DNA of 64,000 nucleotides. It comes from Aminobacter sp039907765. Its GTDB lineage: Bacteria > Pseudomonadota > Alphaproteobacteria > Rhizobiales > Rhizobiaceae. Under the pieces are notes generated by a model, which ran no database searches, was not told the DNA's origin, and saw nothing but the letters and a program-made list of their open reading frames with translations. The stretch is taken from the NCBI RefSeq assembly GCF_039907765.1, contig NZ_JARDJI010000003.1, positions 186,001 through 250,000 of the forward strand, read 5' to 3'. Shown here in pieces: positions 18,342-27,073 of this stretch; position 1 is the stretch's first letter, and each line of letters starts with the position of its first letter. A program made the position numbers and the translations under genes.

Positions 18342-19241
18342 ATGTGGCCGACGAAACTGACCCTGGGACCGGTTTTTTACCACTGGCCTGCCGAGCGCCT
18401 CAAAGATTTCTATAGGCGCATCGCCGACGAGGCGCCGGTCGACCGGGTGCACGTAGGCGAGGTCGTTTGCGGCAAGCGGCTGCCGTTCTCCGATCCGGTC
18501 TGGCCGGATGTCATCGAGCGGCTGGAACGAGGCGGCAAGGAGGTAGTGCTGTCCACGCTCGCCGCCCCCGCAAACGTACGCGAATGCAAGGTCGTCAGGG
18601 AACTCTGTCATGACACCCGCATGGTCGAGATCAACGACCTGACGGCCCTGCCCAGCAGGCGCGGCCAATCCTTCGTCGCCGGTCCCTTCATCAACGTCTA
18701 CAACGAGGGGACGGCGCGTTACCTCATCGGCCAGGGCGCCCTGACGATCTGCCCGCCGGTGGAACTGTCTCTGGCCAGTATCGGCAGCCTTGCGCGCGCC
18801 TGCCCGGAAGCGGAGTTCGAGGTCTTCGCATTCGGGCGCCTGCCGCTGGCGCTGTCGGGGCGCTGCTACCACGCGCGGCTGCACGGCCTGCACAAGGATT
18901 CGTGTCGCTTCACCTGCGAGAAGGATCTCGACGGGCTGGCGGTGGACACCGCCGAGGACCAGGAATTCCTGGCCATCAACGGCGTGCAGACGCTGTCCAA
19001 CCAGGTTCAGGCCGCCTGCCCCACGCCCGAGAAGCTGGCAGCCATCGGCATCAGGCGGCTGAGGCTGTCGCCGCAGACCTGCGACATGGTCGCAGTAGCG
19101 AAGGTCTATCGCGACCTTATCGACGGCAACGAGGACGCCGATGGAGCGCGCTTCCTGCTGTCCTGCCTCGAGCTGCCTGGGCGCATGGTGGACGGCTTCT
19201 TCCACGGCAAGCCCGGCTGCCAGCCGGTCGCCATGCCCTGA
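18342..19241 (+). CDS. ubiV: UbiV, U32 peptidase-like hydroxylation protein
   Basis: 299-aa partner of UbiU, second half of the O2-independent hydroxylase pair. Cysteines that fit the UbiV 4Fe-4S set are visible: one in GEVVCGKRLPF (about residue 42), then GRC, DSC and FTC in the region LSGRCYHARLHG to SCRFTCEKD (about 172-190). The N terminus LTLGPVFYHWPAERLKDFY is typical. Closely spaced behind ubiU, so one operon from the anaerobox at 16723. Convergent with the DUF2249 gene. Confidence 0.93.
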   Translation: MWPTKLTLGPVFYHWPAERLKDFYRRIADEAPVDRVHVGEVVCGKRLPFSDPVWPDVIERLERGGKEVVLSTLAAPANVRECKVVRELCHDTRMVEINDLTALPSRRGQSFVAGPFINVYNEGTARYLIGQGALTICPPVELSLASIGSLARACPEAEFEVFAFGRLPLALSGRCYHARLHGLHKDSCRFTCEKDLDGLAVDTAEDQEFLAINGVQTLSNQVQAACPTPEKLAAIGIRRLRLSPQTCDMVAVAKVYRDLIDGNEDADGARFLLSCLELPGRMVDGFFHGKPGCQPVAMP

Positions 19242-19260
19242 GACAACCGGCGGCGCCCGG

Positions 19261-19542
19261 TCAGCGGCTACCGCAGCAGCAGTCGCAACCCGAACCGTCC
19301 TTGCGGCCGACCTCGACACGCCAGACCTCCGGCCCCTGTTCCAGGTACTCCCAGGTGAGCTGGCCGGGAAACGCCATTTCGAGCTGGTAGTGCAGCGGTC
19401 GCGGGTCGTGGTCGCTGGCGATGACGAAGGCGGCGCCGGGGGCCAGCGCATCGACCATGGCGAATATCCTCGGATGACGCTCCATCCGTGGAATGGTCCT
19501 GACATCGATGACGGAGATGGTTCCAGCTTCGGCGGTTGCCAT
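19261..19542 (-). CDS. DUF2249 domain protein with Cys-rich tail
   Basis: 93-aa protein of the DUF2249 family, small soluble proteins often encoded beside denitrification genes. Core: VIDVRTIPRMERHPRIF and the DHDPRPLHYQLE block, which is the family hallmark. It ends in CDCCCG, four cysteines in five residues, suggestive of metal or FeS binding, though this is not proven. Divergent from hemN; two box-like dyads lie in the shared upstream region (19640-19653 and 19678-19691). Confidence 0.82.
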   Translation of the reverse strand: MATAEAGTISVIDVRTIPRMERHPRIFAMVDALAPGAAFVIASDHDPRPLHYQLEMAFPGQLTWEYLEQGPEVWRVEVGRKDGSGCDCCCGSR

Positions 19543-19639
19543 GTGTTTTCTGTCCTTCGGCCCGAAAAGGGAAAGCCGGGAGCAGCGGCCGCCCTCCCCC
19601 CCGACGCGGGGACCCTAAGGCGGAGGGCGGGCGGCGAGA

Positions 19640-19653
19640 TTGCCGAAACGCAA
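19640..19653. promoter_or_regulatory. FixK/NnrR-type box between DUF2249 and hemN
   Basis: TTGC-CGAAAC-GCAA, symmetric TTGC-class dyad about 100 bp from each divergent start. Confidence 0.55.
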
Positions 19654-19677
19654 ACAAATCCGGGAAACGGCACCTGC

Positions 19678-19691
19678 TTGGCATTTCGCAA
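19678..19691 (+). promoter_or_regulatory. Weaker TTG-N8-CAA dyad upstream of hemN
   Basis: TTGG-CATTTC-GCAA, 64-77 bp upstream of hemN. The fourth base is G instead of A/C, so it is a weaker match than its neighbour at 19640. Confidence 0.35.
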
Positions 19692-19754
19692 AGAGGCCGG
19701 ACGGCCTTGGGACTAGAACCGTCGCAAGGCAAACGCGACAGAACTGGAAATGCC

Positions 19755-21107
19755 ATGCCCGCAACCATCCTGGAGAAGTACGGCGAGGCGCGCCTGCCCC
19801 GCTATACGAGCTATCCGACGGCCCCACGTTTTTCGCCAGCCATCGGAGCCGGTTCCTATGGCGACTGGCTCGGCCAGCTGCCCGCCGGCGACCCGGTGTC
19901 GCTCTACCTGCACATCCCGTTCTGCCGGTCGATGTGCTGGTACTGCGGCTGCCACACCACGATCACGAGACAGGACCAGCCGATCCTCGACTATCTCACC
20001 GTGCTGCGCGACGAGATCCGCATGGTGGCGGGGCGCATCCCGCATCGCCTGCCGGTGGGCGAGGTGCATTTCGGCGGCGGCACGCCGACCATCATGGAGC
20101 CGGCGGAATTCCTCTCGCTGATGGCGCTGCTGCGCGAACACTACGATTTCTCCGACACGACAGGTATCGCCGTCGAGATCGACCCGCGCCGACTGACGGC
20201 CGAGATGGCGCAGGCGCTGGGCGCGGCGGGCGTCACCCGCGCCAGCCTCGGCGTTCAGAGCTTCGATCCTGTGGTGCAGAAGGCGATCAACCGCATCCAG
20301 ACCGAGAAGCAGACGGCAGAGGCCACCGACAATCTCCGCCGCGCCGGGGTCGGCGGCATCAATTTCGACCTGATCTACGGCCTGCCGCACCAGACGGTGC
20401 AGTCTTGCATCGACACGGCCAATGCGGCCATCGCCATGCTGCCGGACCGCTTCGCGGTGTTCGGCTATGCGCACATCCCATCCTTCAAGAAGCACCAGCG
20501 GATGATCGACGAGGCCGCCCTGCCCGATGGCGCAGCGCGCAACGAACAGGCCGAGGCGATCGCCGAGACGCTGGTCGCCGCAGGCTACAGGCAGATCGGT
20601 CTCGACCATTTCGCGCTGCCGGGCGACGACCTCGTGCGGTTTCAGCAAGCGGGACGGCTCAGGCGCAATTTCCAGGGCTACACGACGGACAGTTGCGAGA
20701 CGCTGATCGGCTTTGGTGCATCGGCCATCGGGCGCATGAAGGACGGCTACGTGCAGAACGAGGTGGCGCCCGGTCTCTACGCCCAGCACATCGCCTCCGG
20801 TCGGCTGGCAACCGCCAAGGGCTATCGCCTGACGGAAGAAGACCGGCTGCGGGCCGAGATCATCGAACGCCTGATGTGCGATTTCAGCGCCGACATCGGA
20901 GCCATCTGCAGGGTCCATGGCGTCGACGTTTCGGGACTGCTCGCCGGCAACGACAGGCTGGCCGAATTGGCCGGTGACGGAGTGCTCACCATTGCCGACG
21001 GCGTGTTGCGCGTCAGCCGGGAACATCGCTTCGTCATCCGCGCCGTCGCCGCCGCCTTCGACGCCTATATCGACCATTCGACCCGGACGCATAGCAAGGC
21101 GGCCTGA
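19755..21107 (+). CDS. hemN: Oxygen-independent coproporphyrinogen III oxidase
   Basis: 450-aa radical SAM enzyme that makes protoporphyrinogen IX precursors for heme without O2. The CRSMCWYC motif near residue 60 gives the radical SAM CxxxCxxC cluster with the following aromatic-Cys-Gly-Cys typical of HemN; FGGGTPT and the NFDLIYGLPHQT block follow. The start MPATILEKYGEARLPRYTSYP is the classical HemN N terminus; an upstream open extension is not conserved-looking. Low-oxygen heme supply fits the cytochromes of nor and nap. A perfect terminator follows. Confidence 0.95.
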   Translation: MPATILEKYGEARLPRYTSYPTAPRFSPAIGAGSYGDWLGQLPAGDPVSLYLHIPFCRSMCWYCGCHTTITRQDQPILDYLTVLRDEIRMVAGRIPHRLPVGEVHFGGGTPTIMEPAEFLSLMALLREHYDFSDTTGIAVEIDPRRLTAEMAQALGAAGVTRASLGVQSFDPVVQKAINRIQTEKQTAEATDNLRRAGVGGINFDLIYGLPHQTVQSCIDTANAAIAMLPDRFAVFGYAHIPSFKKHQRMIDEAALPDGAARNEQAEAIAETLVAAGYRQIGLDHFALPGDDLVRFQQAGRLRRNFQGYTTDSCETLIGFGASAIGRMKDGYVQNEVAPGLYAQHIASGRLATAKGYRLTEEDRLRAEIIERLMCDFSADIGAICRVHGVDVSGLLAGNDRLAELAGDGVLTIADGVLRVSREHRFVIRAVAAAFDAYIDHSTRTHSKAA

Positions 21108-21126
21108 CCGCCGATCAGGAAGCGAA

Positions 21127-21154
21127 AAGGCCCGGCGTGGGAGCGCCGGGCCTT
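21127..21154. terminator. Bidirectional terminator between hemN and norD
   Basis: Perfect 11-bp stem AAGGCCCGGCG / CGCCGGGCCTT with a 6-nt loop, lying between convergent hemN and norD. Confidence 0.8.
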
Positions 21155-21176
21155 CCGCCATCACAGCCTTGTTCCC

Positions 21177-23078
21177 CTAACCTGCAAGGCTGCGATAGAC
21201 GGCGGGAAGAGCTGCCGGCAGCTTCGCTATGTTGCCGACCACGGCGTAGCCGTTCTGGCCAAACAGCGCCGGTATGTAGGATTTCGCCTCCCGGTCGACC
21301 GTAACGCCGAACACACCGAGGCCGCTGCGTCGTGCCTCGATCACGGCACGGCGGCTGTCCTCCAGCGCGAAGCGGCCCTCATAGTGGTCGATGTCGTTGG
21401 GCTTGCCGTCGGTCAGCACCAGAAGCAGCCTCTTGCGGTTCGGCTGCCTTGCCAGCTCCGCCGCTGCATGCCTGATAGCCGCGCCGATGCGGGTGTAGTA
21501 GCCCGGCTTGAGGGCAGCGATGCGGGCCTCGACCGTGACACCCATAGGCTCGTCGAAGGCCTTCACCGTCTCGATGCGCACCCAGTCGCGGCGACGCGAG
21601 GTGAAGGTCAGGATCGCATGGTTGTCGCCGCAGGCGGCAAGCCCGTTGGCCAGGATCAGCAGCGCCTCCTTCTCGACGTCGAGCACCCGGCGGTTGTCGA
21701 ACCAGGCATCCGTCGAGAGCGACACGTCGACGAGGATGGTAACCGCCAGATCGTGTGCCTGGGGCCGGCTCATCAGGTGGATGCGGTCGCTGCCCTGGCC
21801 GCCGGCGGCGAGATCGCAACGGGCCCGCACCACCGCGTCGAGGTCGAGATCGATGCCGTCGAGCTGGGTGCGCAGCATCTCGCGGCGCGGCCTGAGCACC
21901 TCGAACTGGCGGCGCACGCGCCGGATGAGGCGCCTGGTCTCGACATCGGGCTCGCCGACGGTTCCAAGGATCGCGGCCGGTGCGGCCAATACCCGACAGT
22001 GATCGGAAAGGTATGTGCCGGTGCGGAAATCCCATTCCGGATAGGTGCATTCCGCCGTCAGCGGCGTGCGGTCCAGCGCCTCGGGCGGGAGGTCGAGATC
22101 GAAGCGGAAGCGCGACGCCGGCCGGCCCTTGCGCTCGCCCAGCGTCATGTCGTCGAGATCCTCAGCAGCCTTGGCATCGTCATCGCTGTCGTCCGAGGGC
22201 CGGTCGACATTGACCATCTCCGCCATCGCCAGGATCTTCTCGAAGCGGTTGAGGATGAAGGGGCTGCGTTCGTCCTTGCGTGCCTCCTGGTTCTCGCGAA
22301 CTGCGACCTGGCGCTCCGTTTCGGCACCGGCGACGTCCTTTCCACCAATGACGGGCTCGTCCTCGCCGCGGCGGGGCGCTGTTTCCTGGCGGAGCAAGGC
22401 ATCGGGCCAGAGCGGCACCGGAAGCATTGGCAGGTACCCCGCCGGGGCGCGGTGCGGGAAGATCAGCGGCAGCGCGTCGTCGGCTTCTTGCGCCCCTTTC
22501 CTGAGAAGGCTCGCGATGCGTACCTCGACCTGCGCCTCGACCGACGGCAACGGACCGCGATGGCGCGCGGCAAGCGTTGCCGCCGCCAGGTGCCGGTAGC
22601 GGCGGCCAAGCCCCGGAAAGCTCGCGATCACGCTGGCAGCCGTCGCCTCCGCCCGCCGCAGCGCTGCAAGGTCGCGCAGCAAGGGATCCGTCGTTTCCGC
22701 GATGGGGTCCAGCGGCATGACCGCCATGTAGGCAGCCAGCCAGACATAGAGGTCGCGGTTGAGTGCCTTGTCGGGGAACAGGTCGATCACCGCTGGCAGC
22801 ATCAGGGAGGAGCCATCGCGCGCGGGCTGGACGAGCTTTTCCTCGCCGAGCCCCATGCGCTGCCGCCAGCCGAGGCGATGGCCCGAGGTCCTGCCGCGCA
22901 CCGTCGCGATCTGGACCGCACCCTCACCGCCGAAGCCCCGGAAGCAGATGGCCAGCACCGGCTGCATGGCAGCCAGGTGCACTGCATGTTCCGGATGGCG
23001 CGGCCAGGTCTGCACATGCCCGATGAGGCGGTGCCAGGCGCGGCCGACCGTCTCTTCGAGTTCGAGGAAATCCAGCAT
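21177..23078 (-). CDS. norD: NorD, VWA-domain nitric oxide reductase activation protein
   Basis: 633-aa accessory protein needed for active NO reductase, working with the AAA+ protein NorQ (family knowledge). The C-terminal third is a von Willebrand A domain with the MIDAS motif DVSLS (about residue 450) and the later TDGKPND strand. The N-terminal two thirds is family-specific, with an acidic stretch in the middle (DDSDDDAKAAEDLDD). It begins 9 nt after norQ and ends the norEFCBQD operon at a shared hairpin with hemN. Confidence 0.93.
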   Translation of the reverse strand: MLDFLELEETVGRAWHRLIGHVQTWPRHPEHAVHLAAMQPVLAICFRGFGGEGAVQIATVRGRTSGHRLGWRQRMGLGEEKLVQPARDGSSLMLPAVIDLFPDKALNRDLYVWLAAYMAVMPLDPIAETTDPLLRDLAALRRAEATAASVIASFPGLGRRYRHLAAATLAARHRGPLPSVEAQVEVRIASLLRKGAQEADDALPLIFPHRAPAGYLPMLPVPLWPDALLRQETAPRRGEDEPVIGGKDVAGAETERQVAVRENQEARKDERSPFILNRFEKILAMAEMVNVDRPSDDSDDDAKAAEDLDDMTLGERKGRPASRFRFDLDLPPEALDRTPLTAECTYPEWDFRTGTYLSDHCRVLAAPAAILGTVGEPDVETRRLIRRVRRQFEVLRPRREMLRTQLDGIDLDLDAVVRARCDLAAGGQGSDRIHLMSRPQAHDLAVTILVDVSLSTDAWFDNRRVLDVEKEALLILANGLAACGDNHAILTFTSRRRDWVRIETVKAFDEPMGVTVEARIAALKPGYYTRIGAAIRHAAAELARQPNRKRLLLVLTDGKPNDIDHYEGRFALEDSRRAVIEARRSGLGVFGVTVDREAKSYIPALFGQNGYAVVGNIAKLPAALPAVYRSLAG

Positions 23079-23087
23079 GGCCGCGCC

Positions 23088-23915
23088 TCAGCGGATCAGG
23101 GAGTCGGCCAACTCGACCAGCGCCGTCTTGACGTCGGGCTCGTCGGTCAGCGGCTCGATCAGCGCCGCAAGTACGGCTTCGCGCAGGGGCAGGCCGGCCT
23201 CGATGAGGCTGGCGCAGTAGACGAGCAGGCGGGTCGACGCCCCCTCCTCGAGGTCGTGGCCCTTGAGGGCCCGAATGCGCCGCGCCAGCTCGACCAGCGG
23301 CGCGACCTGACTTTCGGCCAATCTGCTCTCGGTCGACACGACGGCGATCTCCTCGGCCTTGGGCAGGAAATCGAACTCGATGGCGACGAAGCGCTGGCGG
23401 GTGCTCGGCTTCAGGCTCTTCAGCAGATTCTGGTAGCCCGGGTTGTAGGACACGACGAGCATGAAACTCACCGGCGCCGTCAGCTGCTCGCCGGTGCGTT
23501 CCAGCGGCAGGATGCGGCGATCGTCGGTCAAGGGATGTAGCACCACGGCGACGTCCTTGCGCGCCTCGACAATCTCGTCGAGGTAGCAGATGCCGCCTTC
23601 GCGAACCGCACGGGTGAGCGGTCCGTCGACCCAGACGGTGTCGCCGCCCATCAGGAGGTAACGGCCAGTGAGATCGGCGGCAGCGAGATCGTCATGGCAG
23701 GAGACAGTGGAAAGCGGCAGGCCGAGCCTGGCCGCCATGTGGCTGACGAAGCGGGTCTTGCCGCAGCCGGTCGGACCTTTCAGCAGCAGCGGCAGCCGTC
23801 GCGCCCAGGCACGCTCGAACAGGCTGCATTCGTTGCCCGACGGGCTGTAGTAGGCGGGGCTGTCGGCGATGGGGCGGACATTGGGCACCTTGGTGGCGAT
23901 TGGGGCGACGGTCAT
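23088..23915 (-). CDS. norQ: NorQ, AAA+ ATPase (MoxR type)
   Basis: 275-aa MoxR/CbbQ-like AAA+ ATPase that, with NorD, inserts or remodels metal cofactors of NorB. Walker A is GPTGCGKTRF, Walker B ICYLDEIVEA, and the arginine-bearing SYNPGYQN and STRQRF blocks follow. The start MTVAPIATKVPNVRP at 23915 has GGAG 8 nt upstream. An open extension upstream overlaps norB in another frame and is rejected. Family assignment is secure. Confidence 0.95.
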   Translation of the reverse strand: MTVAPIATKVPNVRPIADSPAYYSPSGNECSLFERAWARRLPLLLKGPTGCGKTRFVSHMAARLGLPLSTVSCHDDLAAADLTGRYLLMGGDTVWVDGPLTRAVREGGICYLDEIVEARKDVAVVLHPLTDDRRILPLERTGEQLTAPVSFMLVVSYNPGYQNLLKSLKPSTRQRFVAIEFDFLPKAEEIAVVSTESRLAESQVAPLVELARRIRALKGHDLEEGASTRLLVYCASLIEAGLPLREAVLAALIEPLTDEPDVKTALVELADSLIR

Positions 23916-23983
23916 TGGGGGAACTCCGCGGGAAACAGGCAGTGGGTGCATGGCCCCGGCGATTCCGGGGCCATGCGACGGCT

Positions 23984-25330
23984 CTATTCGGCGGGCTGCA
24001 GGACCCGGGCGGGCTTCTCGCTGCGCTCGCGACTCGGCACGAGCACGGCCCACATGAACAGCAGCGCCGAGACGACCACGACGACACCGGAACCGAGGCG
24101 CACCCAGTAGAACAGGGCGAGCTGATCCTGGACGTCCATGTAGCTCTCGCCCAGCACGCGCTGGAGATGCACCTGGACGACGCCGGCGAAGGTCAGCGCG
24201 AAGGTCATCACCGACATGGCCGTGACCATCATCCAGAAGCTCGCGACGGAGAGCCACTGATTGTAGGGCGCGCGGCCCTTAATCTCGGGGATGGCGTAGG
24301 CCATCATCGCCAGGTTGAGCATCACATAGGCGCCGAAGAAGGCGAGGTGTCCGTGGGCAGCCGTCACCTGCGTGCCGTGGGTATAGTAGTTCACCGAGGA
24401 CAGCGTGTGCAGGAAGCCCCAGACGCCGGCGCCGAAGAAGGCCATGACCGAGCAGCCGATGGACCACAGCAGGGCGGCCTTGTTGGGATGGTTGCGGCCT
24501 GCCTTCCAGGTCATGTGGAAGGTGAACACCACCATCGAGAAGAACGGCGCCACTTCGAGCGTCGAGAACAGCGAGCCGATCCACTGCCAATAGCCGGGCG
24601 CGCCGATCCAGTAGTAGTGGTGGCCGGTGCCGAGGATGCCTGAGAACAGGGCGAGGCCGACGATGATGTAGAGCCACTTCTCGACCACCTCGCGGTCGAC
24701 GCCGTTGAGCTTGATCATCAGGAACGCCAGCACCGACGCCATGATCAGCTCCCACACGCCTTCGACCCAGAGGTGGATGACGTACCACCAGTACATCTTG
24801 TCGAGCGCGAGGTTGGACGGGTTGTAGAAGGAGAACAGGAAGAAGATCGCCAGCGCCCACAGTCCGAAGAGCAGGATGTTGGTGACCGTGGTCTTGCGGC
24901 CCTTCAGCGACGTCATGGTGATGTTGAAAAGGAACATCAGCACCACGACGACGATGCCCACCTTGATGACGAAGGGCTGCTCGAGGAACTCGCGGCCCTC
25001 GTGTATCCTAAACAGGTAGCCGACCACGGCGACGCCCGCCGCGACGAAGAACATCCAGAACTGCACGATCGCCAGCTTCGGGCTGAACAGTTCCGTCTCG
25101 GCCTCCTCCGGTAGCAGGTAATAGGTCGCGCCCATGAAGCCCATCAGCAGCCACACCACCAGCGCGTTGGTGTGGATCATGCGGATGATATTGAACGGCA
25201 GAAGCTCGGAGAGCGTATTGGGCAAGACATAGATGGTGCCGGCGAGCACGCCGAAGGCGACCTGGGCCAGGAACAGCACAAGCGCACCGTAGAAATAGGT
25301 CATCGCGACCTTTTGCGTTTGGTATTTCAT
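23984..25330 (-). CDS. norB: NorB, cytochrome bc-type nitric oxide reductase large subunit
   Basis: 448-aa membrane subunit of cNOR, reducing two NO to N2O at a heme b3-nonheme Fe site. Twelve hydrophobic helices. Histidine ligands are visible in NIIRMIHTNALVVW, GTGHHYYWIGAP and TAAHGHLAFFGAY. Length and helices match short cNorB rather than the quinol-dependent qNorB, which has an extra N-terminal region. It follows norC by 16 nt. N2O leaves the pathway here, since no nosZ is in the window. Confidence 0.97.
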   Translation of the reverse strand: MKYQTQKVAMTYFYGALVLFLAQVAFGVLAGTIYVLPNTLSELLPFNIIRMIHTNALVVWLLMGFMGATYYLLPEEAETELFSPKLAIVQFWMFFVAAGVAVVGYLFRIHEGREFLEQPFVIKVGIVVVVLMFLFNITMTSLKGRKTTVTNILLFGLWALAIFFLFSFYNPSNLALDKMYWWYVIHLWVEGVWELIMASVLAFLMIKLNGVDREVVEKWLYIIVGLALFSGILGTGHHYYWIGAPGYWQWIGSLFSTLEVAPFFSMVVFTFHMTWKAGRNHPNKAALLWSIGCSVMAFFGAGVWGFLHTLSSVNYYTHGTQVTAAHGHLAFFGAYVMLNLAMMAYAIPEIKGRAPYNQWLSVASFWMMVTAMSVMTFALTFAGVVQVHLQRVLGESYMDVQDQLALFYWVRLGSGVVVVVSALLFMWAVLVPSRERSEKPARVLQPAE

Positions 25331-25346
25331 GTCTCTCTCCTGGCGT

Positions 25347-25802
25347 TCAGCCGGCCTCGTTCGGCGGCCAGTTCTGGGTCTTGATGCGGCTGGTCCATTC
25401 GAGGAAGTCGGCGAGGTCGTTGAGTTCCTGGTCGGTCAGGTTGAACTGCGGCATCTGGCGCCGTCCCTCGATCCCCGAAGGCTGGGCGGCCATCCATGCC
25501 TTGAACGTCTCGCGGGCACTCTCGGGATCGGCTTCGCCGCCGTAGCGCTTCCACACATTGCCGAGTTCGGGCGCGAAATAGGCGCCCTCGCCCAGGATCG
25601 TGTGACAGTTGATGCAAGAGTTCTTCTCCCAGACGTGCTTCCCGCGCGCGACCGAGTCCGTCAGCGTCGTTTCGTCCGTCGAGGTCGTCCGCATGTAGAA
25701 ATGGCTATGGGCGGTTAGCCCCACAAAAATTGCGAAGAAGAAGAACGAACCGCCGTAGAAGACGTTCCGAGCCCCCGTTTTGGTGAGGCGTTCTGCCATC
25801 AC
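25347..25802 (-). CDS. norC: NorC, cytochrome c subunit of nitric oxide reductase
   Basis: 151-aa membrane-anchored monoheme cytochrome c. One N-terminal helix (about residues 13-32, VFYGGSFFFFAIFVGLTAH), then the heme c motif CINCH in NSCINCHTILGEGAYFAPELG, then the axial Met region (around RRQMPQFNLT). Feeds electrons to NorB. A TTGCG-type dyad (25928-25941) lies 126-139 bp upstream; norF ends just beyond it. Tight spacing with norB. Confidence 0.97.
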   Translation of the reverse strand: MMAERLTKTGARNVFYGGSFFFFAIFVGLTAHSHFYMRTTSTDETTLTDSVARGKHVWEKNSCINCHTILGEGAYFAPELGNVWKRYGGEADPESARETFKAWMAAQPSGIEGRRQMPQFNLTDQELNDLADFLEWTSRIKTQNWPPNEAG

Positions 25803-25927
25803 GCGATCCTTTCCAGTCAGATTTCCGCGAGGCGGAATTGTCCGATCGATTCATCCCCGCGGCTGGCCACCAGTCTCCGGAAGCCGTCCCGGTTCGGAAC
25901 CTTCTATGGGTTTGGGGAAGGCGTTCT

Positions 25928-25941
25928 TTGCGATTTGGCAA
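25928..25941 (-). promoter_or_regulatory. NnrR-type box upstream of norC
   Basis: TTGCG-ATTT-GGCAA, in the 150-bp gap between norF and norC. The left half matches the TTGCG element known for NnrR sites in R. sphaeroides (recalled). Confidence 0.6.
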
Positions 25942-25951
25942 ACAAAGCGGC

Positions 25952-26221
25952 TCAGCCGAGGGTGGCGGCGAACAAGGCCTTGGCGGCGGCCGAGACGGCA
26001 AGCACCAGGCACCAGCCTGTCAGCGCGCGCCGCATCGCCGCCTGCCGCCGCAGATTCATAAAGTCGAGGATGACGAAGCGGGCCTTGAAAAGGGCAAAGC
26101 AGAGCACCAGCGCCAGCCCAGCGGCGTTGCCTCCGTAGCGAACCGCAAGCACGCTCGCGCCGGTGAGCACGATCAGCGTCAGCCAGGTCCGCAGCAATTG
26201 TCGGTTGGATCCGTCAGTCAT
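25952..26221 (-). CDS. norF: NorF, small cytochrome c oxidase subunit IV-like protein
   Basis: 89-aa membrane protein with three hydrophobic helices (residues about 12-30, 33-52, 68-86) and the KARFVILDFMNLRR loop seen in NorF/COX IV-like proteins of alphaproteobacteria. It is needed for full NO reductase activity in Paracoccus (family knowledge). Starts 5 nt after norE. The long open frame upstream of this start is antisense-like extension and not used. Confidence 0.85.
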   Translation of the reverse strand: MTDGSNRQLLRTWLTLIVLTGASVLAVRYGGNAAGLALVLCFALFKARFVILDFMNLRRQAAMRRALTGWCLVLAVSAAAKALFAATLG

Positions 26222-26226
26222 GCCGG

Positions 26227-26784
26227 TCACGCCAGGTAGACGATCGGGAACATGACGATCCAGATCAGATCGAACACGTGCCAGAGCGTGGTGATGAGGA
26301 TCACGTTCGACCTCTCCATCCGCCAGCCGACCAGCAGAAGCACCTGCGCGCCGAACAACACGTGCAGCAGGTGGAAGCCGGTGAGCAGGAAGTAGAGTTC
26401 GAAGAACACGCCGTAGCCCTCGTCGCCGGCGTGACCGATCTCGCCACCATATTCGAACAGCTTGATTACGACGAACAGGAAGCCGAGCAGTGCCGCAAGC
26501 ACCAGCGCCAGCCGCGCCTCCCCGCGCGAGGCATCCGGACGCGCCGCGCGCGCCGCCTGCCAGCCGCTGGTGAGAAGCACTGCTGTGTTCACAGCAGCGA
26601 GCGGGGCATTGAGATGCTGCCGCGCCGCCGCGAACTGGTCCGGCTGGACGATGCCGGCGACCATGAAGGCAACGAGCAGGATGCCGAATGCGGCAAGCTC
26701 GCTCCACACCAATATCCAAAGCAGGAAATCTCCGGCGTCCGGCGCCTCTTCTTCCTGCCGGCTCGTCGAAACCGTCATGTCCAT
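26227..26784 (-). CDS. norE: NorE, cytochrome c oxidase subunit III-like protein
   Basis: 185-aa membrane protein of the heme-copper oxidase subunit III family. Five hydrophobic segments, with ELAAFGILL near the start and the family block YFLLTGFHLLHVLFG near the C terminus. Start MDMTVSTSR at 26784 is chosen because the extension to 26856 covers the promoter box. Part of the norEF-norCBQD cluster. A TTGCG-N4-CACAA dyad lies 34-47 bp upstream. Confidence 0.88.
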   Translation of the reverse strand: MDMTVSTSRQEEEAPDAGDFLLWILVWSELAAFGILLVAFMVAGIVQPDQFAAARQHLNAPLAAVNTAVLLTSGWQAARAARPDASRGEARLALVLAALLGFLFVVIKLFEYGGEIGHAGDEGYGVFFELYFLLTGFHLLHVLFGAQVLLLVGWRMERSNVILITTLWHVFDLIWIVMFPIVYLA

Positions 26785-26817
26785 GCCGCTTATTAGGCAT
26801 GACCTCGCCGGGCTTCT

Positions 26818-26831
26818 TTGCGATTGCACAA
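26818..26831 (-). promoter_or_regulatory. NnrR box upstream of norE
   Basis: TTGCG-ATTG-CACAA, an exact match to the TTGCG-N4-CACAA element reported for NnrR-controlled promoters (recalled). 34-47 bp upstream of norE and 66-79 bp upstream of the divergent small gene. Confidence 0.65.
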
Positions 26832-26896
26832 GGTAGCGGGGACGAAAAACCTGCACGATCGCGACGTGACAATTTCAACCGCCTCGGAGCCCCGCG

Positions 26897-27052
26897 ATGA
26901 GCAACGCACAATTCGGCCTGTCGGTCGCCACGCCGATCATCGTCGGCTTCGCACTGCTGCTCTATCGCATGGGCGTCCTGCAGCGCACCGGAGCGGCTTC
27001 CGCCGTGCTCGCCTCGATCGCGATCGCGGCCATTCTATTCCTCAACCAGTAG
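26897..27052 (+). CDS. Small membrane protein (51 aa)
   Basis: Reads MSNAQFGLSVATPIIVGFAL... with GGAG 8 nt before the ATG. Two predicted transmembrane helices (about 10-23 and 33-49) joined by a short basic turn. It is divergent from norE and shares the NnrR-type box, and is followed 21 nt later by the hemerythrin-like gene. Function unknown; a small subunit or assembly factor of the NO respiratory complexes is one possibility. Confidence 0.6.
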   Translation: MSNAQFGLSVATPIIVGFALLLYRMGVLQRTGAASAVLASIAIAAILFLNQ

Positions 27053-27073
27053 AACTGACTGCAGGCCGCGGCG

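Noticed and set aside
21384..23540. 718-codon plus-strand frame opposite norD
   Set aside because: Antisense shadow; norD has the VWA MIDAS motif and correct operon position.
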